This document shows, one piece after another, positions 53,740 through 64,000 of a DNA stretch of 64,000 nt. How positions within the stretch are numbered: position 1 is the first letter of the stretch; each line of letters starts with the position of its first letter. Below the pieces are notes generated by a model that saw only the letters and a list, made by a program, of their open reading frames with translations, had not been told where the DNA came from and ran no database searches. The stretch lies in assembly GCF_001649575.2 (NCBI RefSeq), contig NC_051439.1, positions 17,362,008 to 17,426,007 of the forward strand. Reading direction: 5' to 3'. The stretch is from Kryptolebias marmoratus. Its lineage: Eukaryota > Chordata > Actinopteri > Cyprinodontiformes > Rivulidae. A program made the translations under genes and the position numbers.

Positions 53740-56613
53740 GAATCCTGACACAATTTTACATGTTTTATTTGGTTGAACATAATAAAGTCACATTCATGCA
53801 CCTTCAGTCTAGCATCCTAAAGTTCTGCTACAGTTTTCTTTGCAGGCCTATTTTCTTCCAAAGCTACAGTTACATTGCATGCACAGGAATGGGTCATACA
53901 GAGCTACTGCATGTTCATGTGTTCCAGGGACATAAAAAGGATGTGTGCTGAAGAATCACTCATATGTGTCACAGCCCTCAGTGCTGCAGCCCCAACAGGC
54001 GATTGTTAAAGGTCACTGGGAGTGAACCTGGCATTTATTCACACGGCTGGCAGCCTTGCTGGATTTGCAGGAAGAGTCCTTGGATCAGACGCAGAGGAGC
54101 AACGTCAAAAAGACTTGAAAGATGATGTTGACTTTTCTCAAACACACACATAAGCCTGCTCAGAGTCATATCTGTGCATGCAAACATGAGATGCATACAT
54201 TAGCAGCTCAGGGTGCAGGTTCACGAACGCACTTAGATGCCCACAGGCGCACACTCAAACATACAAAGCACTCAGTCAACGGCATGCATGACAGTGTTTG
54301 TTAGAGAAAAATAAGCTGTTAAAAAGGGGACAGAGACACACTCTCCTTTCACCCTATGTGCCAACAGTTGTTTGATCAGAAATGTGTCAGCGCTCACCAG
54401 TGATGGAATGTGCATTTGCGACCCTGCAGAAAGTCTAACATTGAACACAGGAACATCTCAAAGCCCACAGGCTGGATGAACGAGAGTGCTGACTGTAACA
54501 GAATAAAAAAAACCCAAATGGTAGCTTCAGTCTACTCTGGGATTGCATGTACAGAGTAAGATCTGGAAGTTAACAAAAAATGCACATTTCACAAGCAAAG
54601 TTTGTCTAATTTACAAAAATATGAATCCAGAGTTCTCAAGAGTTTGATGGTTTAGTGCTAATTTTGTTTTACTGAGTCATTCTTGCACTGTTAGGCCACA
54701 ATGTTGAAAAGTGTTGTGGACTTCATTTAGCTTTCACTAAATGTCATCAAGGGGTTCCACTGCCCCCTGGGCCACACTTTAATCAAATTATAATCAATCA
54801 AATTATAGAAATCATAAAGTGGAGTTCCAGCACTTGTCTAATTACAGTGTCAAATCATTTTAGAGTTGATTGGGTTGAGTGGTTAGTGTTTTAAAGTCTT
54901 ATTTTAAAGTTTACTTTTCATCTTCAACATTTATCTTATGTTGATTTTGGACAGGTGTGGTTTCCTACCACATGTCTTAAAAAATGTAGCTATTGCTAGC
55001 TATCATCAATTACATTTTCCAGACAGGGGATTTACTGGTCGTCTTGGTGTGAAAGTTAACACACATTTCTCTTTATACATAAACCTGTAGCTGGTTAACC
55101 CAAGCAAACATACTCTGACTCTACAGTGTATATATGAATAGCAATAGATATAGATATGATGTTTTATCCTACAGTACTGTAAGTACTGTATATGCATTAA
55201 CAGACATTTCTGGATGGATGATCCTCCACAAAAATACAATACAAGGGTCATGTTTACATGTACAAACTGACCATGTCAATATACAACAGACTTTGGTTGA
55301 TAAAATAGCTATTGTTCCTGTTCGCTGGTTTTTAAAAGACCTCCGCAGTCAGAATACAAAACATCCCACACTGCTGGTAAAGGTTGTTAAAGGACAAACA
55401 GCTATGTTATTTATTTTTATGGTGTGATGGAAAGGCCTAATCCTAATCTCCCCTTGACCCTTACAACATTGCTGTGGTAGCTAACCCTCCAAACAGAGCA
55501 TGCTCCACCACATGAAGGGTTTTAAAGGTTAGATGACCTCTACCTATAATCCTTGAAATGAAATAGGGCATCCAAGTTTAGGCTTCTAGTTTCTTAGTTT
55601 CTGGGTTGGCGATAATGACATAACTAAGAAAAAACAAAACTTGAAAAAATATACTGATATCCAGAAGCAAATAAACTTGGGTATAGTTGTGTGGGCTGTT
55701 ACTTTTCAGGGTCTCTATTGGAATTTTTGAGGTTCTTTAATAAAATAAGCAGTTTAGAACACCAACCTTTTACTAATGTATTTTTTAAATTTGAAATTTA
55801 TGCAAAACTGCAGTGCTGTTTGTAGGTAATGTTAATTATTGCAGACTTTTTTTTTTTACAACAGCACAAATTCCTGTTGTCATAGGAACTTTCATTTGTT
55901 TAGTTTAAATGCAAAAAATCCAGTTGTGGTTTGTGTTCAGGCCTGACTTTCTGCTGGATACATTTTTTAATAACTAATATTTAAACTAACTGAACTAATC
56001 AAAAAATATATCTCCTATTATTTATCATGACAAATATTAAGTCAATAAAATAATGTCACATAAATTTGTCCAAAAACTGAAATGATCTTGATTATTTTAA
56101 TCTAGGAGCTAAATGCCTCAAAGTCTAAGTGCTAGGAGGTCTGAAGTGCTTATCTTGTGTTTGAAATAAACAGCAGGCATCACAAAGTTTATACCAAGGT
56201 AAAACCAAAATATTATTTTGAATTTTATTCATTTGTACAACCATCTGACAGAATTCCTCTTTTGCCCTGGTTTTTTCTTTTACAGAAATGTTGGATTTCT
56301 TCCCTAATATTTATTATTTTTGACAGCTCTCCTGTTAATCTTCAGTGACAGATGATTTGTACATTTTGTGTCTCAGAAACATAAAGTGTGCACAAGTCTT
56401 GAAGAAAGTTCAACAAAGTAAGTTGCAAAGTGAATCAAGGTTCTTGTTTCTTCTTATTGAAGCTTTGTTGAACCAGCTAAAACACTAAAAGCTTGTATTT
56501 TCTGAACTACATCCACCTGATCTTTGATGACACACTTGTTAAATTTGATCAAATTATTGTCACCTTTTCTGTGCAAGGTGAAACCGGTGCAGCATTCTTT
56601 ATCCAGAATGCTT
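53740..56613. other. intergenic, nothing recognised
   Basis: AT-rich sequence with short CA-rich patches (54140-54150). A 9-base T run is at 55848-55857. No gene or repeat family is recognised. Confidence 0.55.
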
Positions 56614-56871
56614 TCAAATCACGTCATACTTGCCATTAGAGACTCCTGTATTTCCTTTATTGGCATCTTCAGGTGCAAGCTGTTGCAACAAATATTGCCT
56701 TCTTTTGATTTTGACAGGGAAAAAACAAAAGGCCGCAACCAAGTTTTGCACCACATACAAGTCAAGCAGCAGTGCGTCTCTTCTAAGCAGCTCAAATGAA
56801 GTGCAAGAAGAACCGAGGCCATCTGGAGCATTCTGTTTGATACTTCGCCCTTCAAGTCCTGCAGCCTGCAT
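56614..56871 (-). CDS. unrecognised open frame, possible terminal exon or retro-fragment
   Basis: An 85-codon frame on the - strand, starting MQAAGLEGRSIKQNAP and ending NKGNTGVSNGKYDVI. It has a balanced, protein-like residue mix, with a hydrophobic segment (LYVVQNLVAAFCFFPV) followed by a basic patch (KIKRRQYL), suggesting a membrane anchor and short cytoplasmic tail. Immediately upstream the sequence gttgtgatcctccatgcag is a fair splice acceptor, so the ATG may be accidental and this may be a last exon. Other frames here on both strands are also open (for example 56630-56971 on +), which weakens the case. I do not recognise a family. Confidence 0.2.
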   Translation of the reverse strand: MQAAGLEGRSIKQNAPDGLGSSCTSFELLRRDALLLDLYVVQNLVAAFCFFPVKIKRRQYLLQQLAPEDANKGNTGVSNGKYDVI

Positions 56872-57149
56872 GGAGGATCACAACAGTGAGGCACATAAAA
56901 CACACAGGATTGGCATGCATTTATCCCCTCTGATTATCAGGAACCCACACTCTTGTACTGTAGTGCTGTAGAGAACAAAAATTCAACTTCACACTTCAGT
57001 TTAACAATACAAGAATTCATATTAATAGTGAGTAAAAGTTAAAATCATCTTTTTGTTACTGCTGCACCTTCTTGATTTGTCTGTGGTAGAATATAAATAG
57101 CTGCACTACTGTTCTGCTATTATTTGTTTTTATTTTGTATGTTTTTGCA
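56872..57149. other. intergenic, nothing recognised
   Basis: A short AT-rich stretch between the unrecognised frame and the dispersed repeat copy 2. Nothing is seen in it. Confidence 0.55.
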
Positions 57150-57490
57150 ATTTTACTACTTCTGCATACTTTTTGCAATGTTAACTACTCGTCTATCAAA
57201 ACGTTCAGCACATTCAGGAGATGGGTGCTATGAGTTTTAGCTTTTTCTTTCATACTTTTCAAAATATTTAACTTATTTTAAAAATATTTTTCACATAGAA
57301 ACACATTGAAATCTCTTCAGTCCCTTTAAAAACATTGTTCTGTTTAAAAGAAGCTTCAGGTTACTTGCTTTATTTTTGTCTTCTAATGCTCTTAGCTACC
57401 ATTCTGGTAGTTTTAGCTTTTAGCAAGCCTTGTGCTGCTTCTAGCTTTTACCTAGTATTCCACTTCTTTGAGCTTTAATAGCTCAAATTT
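57150..57490 (-). repeat. dispersed repeat family, copy 2 (longer copy)
   Basis: Read on the - strand it gives gctgaagaaatttgagctat, aagctcaaagaagtgg, then aggcttgctaaaagctaaaa, agaacaatgtttttaaaggg and actgaagagatttcaa, in the same order as copy 1 at 27595-27765. It extends further on the 3' side (aaaaatatttttaaaataag to gctgaacgttttgatagacg). No coding capacity is visible. Confidence 0.6.
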
Positions 57491-60400
57491 CTTCAGCAAA
57501 CCTAATCAAAGTCATCCAGCAACCAACATTCACACTGCCTGTTAGCAGGAAATGGAATTTCTCTAGTTGTCTTCGTGTTTTCTACTTTTCCGTACACTAT
57601 GCAGTGTTATCAACGTGTGGTCTTTACAAATGATCAGGTGAGAATATATTTAGACCAAACTGATTAGTGTCTATTTTGTTCATAGCTTACAAGATAAGAG
57701 GGAACATTTTTCTCCTTGTGTGTCAGAAGGATGAGCATGTGATGCTGGACACATAATATTATCTTAATGTTGCACCTTTTTAACACAAAGAAATACACAG
57801 TAAAAATGTAATATCATGCACAGAAATGCACTCAATGTTCTTGTGAACATGCACATAAACAGAAACACAGAAACACACACTCTGCAAGCACACACAGAGA
57901 GCTCGTCTGTAGACCGCAGGCTGCAGAGTTCTGCCAAATGATGGGGTCCTAGGAGGCAGTGGCTGTGACCTTGGCTGCCCGTGTGTGCGCCTGACTCCAG
58001 CTGGGCGTCCATTAGAGGGCTCCACAACAGACGCTGGCATCTGCTGTGAGCCAAGGGTCGGATGCTGTACACACATAAACTTCCACATACACGATGGACA
58101 TGCAGAAAAAAGGAGAGAAACTCACAAATTAGTACACAGATAAAATCCACAAATAGCATGTTGGGATGCAGTGAAGTAAAAAAAGACAAACCCCCACCCA
58201 AAAAACATGTTTTAATTCTGACTTTCATAATTAAGCCTGAAAATAAAAAAAAACAATCTGGTTTTTATTAGGTTATCCTGAGATGAAGAACAACACATTA
58301 TGTTTTATACCATGCAATTTTTAATTTGACTGAAAATAAACCAGCATGTAGAAGCTGTGAGGGAAAAACTAAAAAACGCCCCATAGTTTAACAGTTTGTA
58401 GAAACACTTTTAACAGGAATAACTCAGTAATCACCTTCTGTATGATCTCACCAGTCTCACGGATTGTTGTGGAGGAATTTTGGCTCATCCTTCTGATTAT
58501 TATTGATGGAGCACAAAGTCTATTCATATAACATGACACCAAGTGAGATAAGGCTGAAGACCATTGGCTTATTGCTTTTATATGTAGATAGGCAGATATG
58601 TTTGTTTTTAATAGGCAAGTTTTTTGCTTTTTGGTTCCTACACATTTACTTATAATGTGAAAGTGAACTTTCAAGGTTTTTTTGCACCTCAAATTCTTAA
58701 ACATTGCATTTACCTTCTCATAACATGACATCAGCTTGTCATTTTGCTGCAAAGACACTAAATTGTGTTTGAAATTTGAAATTGTAGAAATTAATTATAA
58801 ATCCAAAATACCAATTACAACACTGATTCATAAAGATCAACCAAAATTTGTATTATTTTATAGAAAAAGTAAACTAGTAGCAGTGCAACTTCAGTTTTAA
58901 GCAGTTTTGAGTACTTCCTCCAAAATTTAAGCAAATTGTAAGTAACCCTGGAGCTTATAACAGGAAAGCAATCTAGATTCTGGGCTATTATATTTAGACA
59001 TACAATCATTTTTGGTTGGCCTTTCTCTTCCTTTTGACAAAAACGGAAGGAGGGCTAATTTTACCCTGCCTGCTGTCTGCAGTGGAGCCACTGAGCCACA
59101 ACACTGCTCTGCCGCAGACACCACCTCACAGCACGCCATCCATCTCTCCCGCTCTGTCTCTCTGTGTAAGCCGGTCAACTTCAGCTCCACAACCATCATT
59201 AAAGCGTTCTGGCTGATCACACGCTTTAATTGGACCATATCAGCAGCTCGGGCAAAATGGCGCCTTGTTAGCTCAGCTGCAGAGCGCGGCAAACGCACAA
59301 ACAAACAAGCAAACAAATGAGGATATAAGCGAACCCCACAGAAGCACACTTGGAACCCAAAGGCGATTTTGACCCACAAGCACAGGAATGGATATGGAGA
59401 CTTGTAGGAAAATAGTGTAAAAGGATCAGGGGATTTTCTGTCTGCTGCAGTTATTTCAGCAAGTTTCTCATGGCTCAGTGGAGAAATGTTTCTTTCCTGA
59501 GACATTTTACTGTATATTTCACCAATTAACTTGTAAGAGAACCCTAATATATATGACACCTATGCTATTTAGAGGAAATTAGGATCAAATGAGTAACCAG
59601 GGTTCATTAGTACAACTAGTGGGCCCTCTGGGACTTATAATGTAGCAAATAAATCTTTAAATTTGCCACTTAAAGGATAATGTCTCACTTAAATTTCAGC
59701 ATGAAGGTATCACAAGTTTCCTTTTTTTGCAGAGGTTTCACACACCTTTTCACACACATCTTCCAGAAAATATTCCACAATAGTTTTCTTTCCCTCCTCC
59801 TTTCCTCGGTGGTGTTTAATTTTGAGATGGGAGTGTGTGCATCATGATATTTTCCATTTAGCGCTGAGGGACTTGGAGAATTCAGTGGGTCGTTTCACTT
59901 TCACGCTTTGCTGAAGAAAAAGCAAGGACCATCTGACAATAGTTGCTGCAAGTCACCTTGGCAGTGCTTCTCTCCTAATGAGGTGGCAGATAATTCAAGA
60001 TTGTGAATGGTGCACAGTCACTACAGAATCAGGGACTTTCTGTACAATGCAGCTCCTCTAATCACAGACAGTAGTGGGCCAGCTGTTTCTTTACTGATTA
60101 AAAAATATCAGCGATGAGACTCACACATCGCTGATTCTCCTAAATAGGTTTATCCTTTTAACTTCAGACAGTTTCTTGGTAGCTTCCTTTAGGGGCAGAC
60201 AGCATTGTTGATGATTATGATTAATACTTTGAGTAATATTTCCATCAAGTCTTTTGATGAACCTTCATGATAGCTTCATAAAAAACACTCAACAGACTCA
60301 AAACATGACAAATGCAGCTCATTATGGTCATCTGTGCTCATGTTAATACGTAAAGTGACCAGTCAGAGGTTTGTGACACAAAAATCTGTTTGATCAGTAT

Positions 60401-63400
60401 TTGATGTGATAGTTTTCTCCAGCTGTGCAGATGTTTCTAAGGCTTGGAAGCTTGGCAAGATGGCTGACCAAAAAAAAGGAACAATTTGTCACTGTTCCTA
60501 TTCGTCCAGTGGAAGAAGCGAACAATGTCATTCCTGACTTAACTGTGTTACAGTTACATGTCGAAAATCATTTGGATTTGCTCATTGTTGGGCCCAGTGA
60601 TGAGACTAGCTGTTACACTGGATGTTATGCATTCATAAACTAGAAGAATCTGTTCAATAACGTAACTTGTACAGAACAGTACGTCAGTATCAGAGACTGA
60701 CTTAATGTCAGACAAACTGACAGAAGTGTAGCTTTTATCGCTTTTTATGTTCAAGGCAACCATGTTGGATTTTGAGATGGAAGCTTTTGAGCTACCCTGC
60801 TGACTTTCCAAGAGGGAATTCTAAATTTGGGTGGCATTCAAATAAAATTTAACAGCTGGGACCTTTGAATTTCCAACTTCAAATGCAACACATCATTAAT
60901 CTGTTTTAACCCTCCTGAAGCCCTCTTATCTGAAGAGAGGAAGAGAAGCCCTTGTGACTTTAGTTCCATTTGACCCAAAGGCCAAGGGAGGGTTAATCTA
61001 GTCAGTATCTTCTTTTGTCTTGTTCATTAGCAGTTGGGAAGCCAGCATTAAGATGTATTTACTGCCACTGACTGAAATGAACTGTGGCTTAAGAGATCGG
61101 CAGAAATAAACAATAAATTCTCTTAATCAAACCAGTACTTCATAAAAATGTTTGTGGTTAAACAGCATATAATTTTCAATTCCAAAAGGTAGTTTGAGAT
61201 GATTCAATGCCATTTAAAAAAAATCTCTGTCCTCATATTTATTACTTTATTTTAACAGATGCTGTAGAAATTCTGGTTAAAATGAAATGCATGCAAAGTC
61301 CAGTTGAGTTTGTCTCCAATTTGAAGAGTATTTTTGAGCTCAGTGTGGCCTATTCTGCTTCCTACTGTCTATTTTTGTGCACTCTTCTTTTATGACCTAC
61401 ATGAGTATTATATAGATGTCTCCCACTGACGCTGATGTTCCAATATTTTCCCATCTTGTGTAAATATAGTACCTCTGAACACTGTGTATTTCAGCAGTTA
61501 GTGATTGTTTTGCCAGACTGCCTACCATTTTATTACCTTTATCATCTTCATGTCCTCACTTTTCCTTAATCTTATCCCAGATTATCTCGTCACCACCTGC
61601 TCTCTCTTTCTCATTAACTTACCTGTGCTGTCTAATCAAACCCTTGGGAAACAATGCATGCGCCTCTCTTTTTTTAATTCTTCTTTTGTCCTAAGTGTTT
61701 TAACTTTTGGGTTTCTGTTACTGATTGTTTTTTCTTACTTTTCTTTCATTTCTAATTTGTTTCAGTTTAGATTTCTTGCTTGAAATAAACTTTTAGTTTT
61801 GTCATCTGTCTACTTGCATTTTAATTCTCCTTTCACCTCGGATTTTGATTAAATGTGTATTATTCTAACCATACAATTTAATAAATCTGATCAATGAAGC
61901 TTTGCTTATATATTTTTTCCCCTTTCCTGTTACTTTAATTAACAGATAAATATATTTAATTGGGACAGCATTGCATTAAGCACAATTTTAATCCTTTCTT
62001 TTGTTTTATTTCATCAGCTGATGTTGTATTTTTTTTTGAAAATGCATGTATGTGTGAGTTGTGGGTGGGTTTGTGTGGGGGGAAGGGTGTGTGGGGGTGA
62101 GAGGCTGATTTTGCTCTGCAAACTCCCTCCCAGCCAAAAGTGGAAGATCAGCAAAGCCTCAGGAAGGCTGTGCTGGAGTGTTAAAACTGAGTAAATCTGA
62201 ACATGAATCTGCTTTTGTGTTAAAGCTGCACAGTGTAAATGGCAAAGATGATGGCGGCTGATTTGATTCTGATAATTATAGACAGCGGGGTTGGCCCGGT
62301 CTCACCTTCAGCGTCACTGTCCCACTTGGACGTTAGAAGAGGGCAGAAGGAGGGGTGGAGGGTAGATAAATGGCCTCTACCTTGCTTCACTCCTCCCTTT
62401 GCTTGCTCTCTCTTGCTCTACCCATTTTGAGAAGGTCAGATAGTCACAAAGAGGGAGGGGGCGCTCCTCTCCCGTCTCACTTTGTCCTAAATAATTTGTC
62501 CTGTTTAGTGCACTACACACAGAGAGAGCACTACAGCAGTGCTCCGAATGCAACCTTTCCAAACCAAACAGCACAGTTCTCAACCATAAAGTGTGCTTTA
62601 AGGATGATTACAGCAGTTTTTCCAACAACAGATAGAAGATATGACAACATATAGTGTTCAAAATATCACATACTTCACAGAAGAGCATTCATTACTTCAA
62701 ATCTTCAGTAAAGAAATACCTGAAAGGGAACACTTGAACAAATTTACCAGAATATTAAAATTCATTAAAATAAAAATGTTTCGTCGCAGAATAACAGCAC
62801 TTCAACCAAATTCATGCAGTTTAAATAGATGAAATTAGGAATCAGATGTAGAAGCTTATTTTAAAAATTTTTCTCCTTTTATTTATTGACAAGTCAGGAT
62901 TCAATTCTTGATAAGATTGGAGCAAACAATAAATCTAAGCTCACACTCAAAGACTTAAAATAATACACCAATAAAAGGCACTAACAAAATGAAGCGAAAA
63001 CTGAAAAAAATGTTTTAAATTAAAAACATTGAATTAATCAGCTGGAAGTAACATTAAAACTGTACGTCTTAAATGATTTAAATATGATTATCTAAAATTT
63101 TGTTAAGATTTGATTACTTTGAATGTTATTCGAAGTTACAGAAAAAACAATCAGTGGACTTTTAGAACTAGTGTCAGTGTGTTTAATCTTAAATAAGTGC
63201 CAGAATTGTATGTAAACAATTACACTGAAGTCTCAGGTATTGTGATCACTTTAAAAAGTAGCTGAGTTCTGCTCTGCAACAATCAAACAGGTCCGCTTGG
63301 TTTTATTAGTTTGCCTCAAAACTCCCTCCCCAGAATCTCCCATCTTTCTCATTGTGACATTTGGACTTGATCCGATCCCGATGACTTGGGAAATAGTAAC

Positions 63401-64000
63401 AGGATTTGGCTTTGCAACCTAAAGTTTCTCATGGTGGTCAATGACCTGAACTGTGTTAAATGTGGCTTCTTGAAAGGACTTTGCCATCATCTGACCAGTA
63501 TAAATAGCTTTGCCCTGGTTTGGTTACTGGCACCGTTTAAATACAACACACACACACACACACACACACACATCATGTAACTCTGATCCATCCAACCATT
63601 CTGCCTCTCTGTTTTGTTTGGCTGTCCTTCAAGAAGTGTGTGTTTGAGCATATTTGAAAAAGGGTGTTTGTTGGGCTGTCGCTTTCTGACCCTGTGTTTG
63701 TGTGTGCACGTTCCCAAGTGAATATGTTTCTGAAGGTTTTTGATATTTTTAACATTTCAGACTCATTTAAAATTTAAAGCATGTTAAAATATATTGTGTA
63801 AATGTCTGAAAAAAAAAGAAACATCAAATTTGCTCATGCATTTATTGATTAGCATACAACAACAACAAAAAAAGATCCTGCAAATTTTCAAAATTTTCTT
63901 GTTATTGGGCAGGAAAAAATATATGCATGAAGATGTCATCTGAATCAAGTCTGTCTGTTGCAAATATTTTGTTTTTGCAAAGTCTGTGTTGCCTAATTGC
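57491..64000. other. intergenic, possible regulatory blocks at 59.04-59.3 and 62.1-62.5 kb
   Basis: Mostly AT-rich. The block 59040-59300 is GC-richer, with cgctttaattggaccatatc and, at 59254-59264, aaaatggcgcc, a YY1-like word. The block 62100-62480 is also GC-richer with atgatggcggc at 62248-62258, again YY1-like. A 210-codon frame on the - strand (58927-59559) spans the first block, but it has no recognisable domain and mixed low-complexity ends, so it is not called. No gene is recognised up to the window end. Confidence 0.45.
63547..63572 (+). repeat. (CA)13 microsatellite
   Basis: A perfect 26-base CA run within AT-rich sequence, of the dinucleotide type most common in fish genomes. Confidence 0.97.

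Noticed and set aside
57764..58228. A 154-codon Cys-rich frame on the - strand
   Set aside because: Cys/Val/Ser/Phe repeats arise from CA/TG-rich sequence; no domain or conserved spacing of Cys is seen.
58927..59559. A 210-codon open frame on the - strand, the longest gap-free frame in the window
   Set aside because: No recognisable domain, Cys/Arg-rich middle from a GC-richer patch, no splice signals or start context, and the opposite strand is also open in parts. Length alone is weak evidence in 64 kb.
14041..64000. A MYT1L coding exon in the desert
   Set aside because: I looked for the acidic stretch and the repeated Cys-Pro-Thr-Pro-Gly-Cys zinc-finger signature and found none.

Overview
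This window is vertebrate nuclear DNA, almost certainly from a teleost fish. Three spliced exons on the + strand encode the C-terminal part of EIPR1 (EARP and GARP complex-interacting protein 1, formerly TSSC1), a WD-repeat protein. Exon-intron structure, GT/AG splice sites, CA and AAT microsatellites, LINE and Tc1-like transposon remnants, and one run of 677 N all fit a draft fish genome assembly. There are no operons, CRISPR arrays or other prokaryotic features.

Layout. Bases 1-5921 are the 3' part of an eipr1 intron. Coding exons lie at 5922-6089, 8089-8256 and 13699-13873. A short 3' UTR follows, with an AATAAA signal at 14015-14020. The three exons encode 169 complete residues plus one split codon; from memory human EIPR1 has 387 residues, so this is a little under half the protein. 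The earlier exons must lie to the left of the window. The last eipr1 intron holds a decayed Tc1-like transposon, an (AAT)25 array and a 5'-truncated L2-like LINE on the - strand; the assembly gap falls inside this LINE.

From about 14.04 kb to 64 kb I find no gene I can name. This stretch looks like a gene desert. It holds scattered decayed transposons (LINE tails at 14.2 kb and 39.5-40.1 kb, Tc1-like pieces at 35.7-36.2 kb and 53.6-53.7 kb, a dispersed repeat at 27.6 kb and 57.2 kb), microsatellites, and long pyrimidine- or purine-rich tracts. In mammals the region 3' of EIPR1 runs toward the 5' end of MYT1L. If that synteny holds, this desert could carry myt1l regulatory elements, but nothing here proves it.

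Best leads: (1) a direct duplication of a 230-bp non-repeat-looking element at 21700-21931 and 24133-24359, roughly 80-85% identical by eye, which may be a tandemly duplicated regulatory element; (2) a promoter-like, relatively GC-rich block at 26.7-27.3 kb containing a 111-bp interval with good splice-site consensus at both ends; (3) an unrecognised 85-codon reading frame on the - strand at 56614-56871 directly preceded by an acceptor-like sequence; (4) a CpG-dense islet inside an eipr1 intron at about 7.38-7.5 kb. I saw no convincing evidence of a wholly new biological system.
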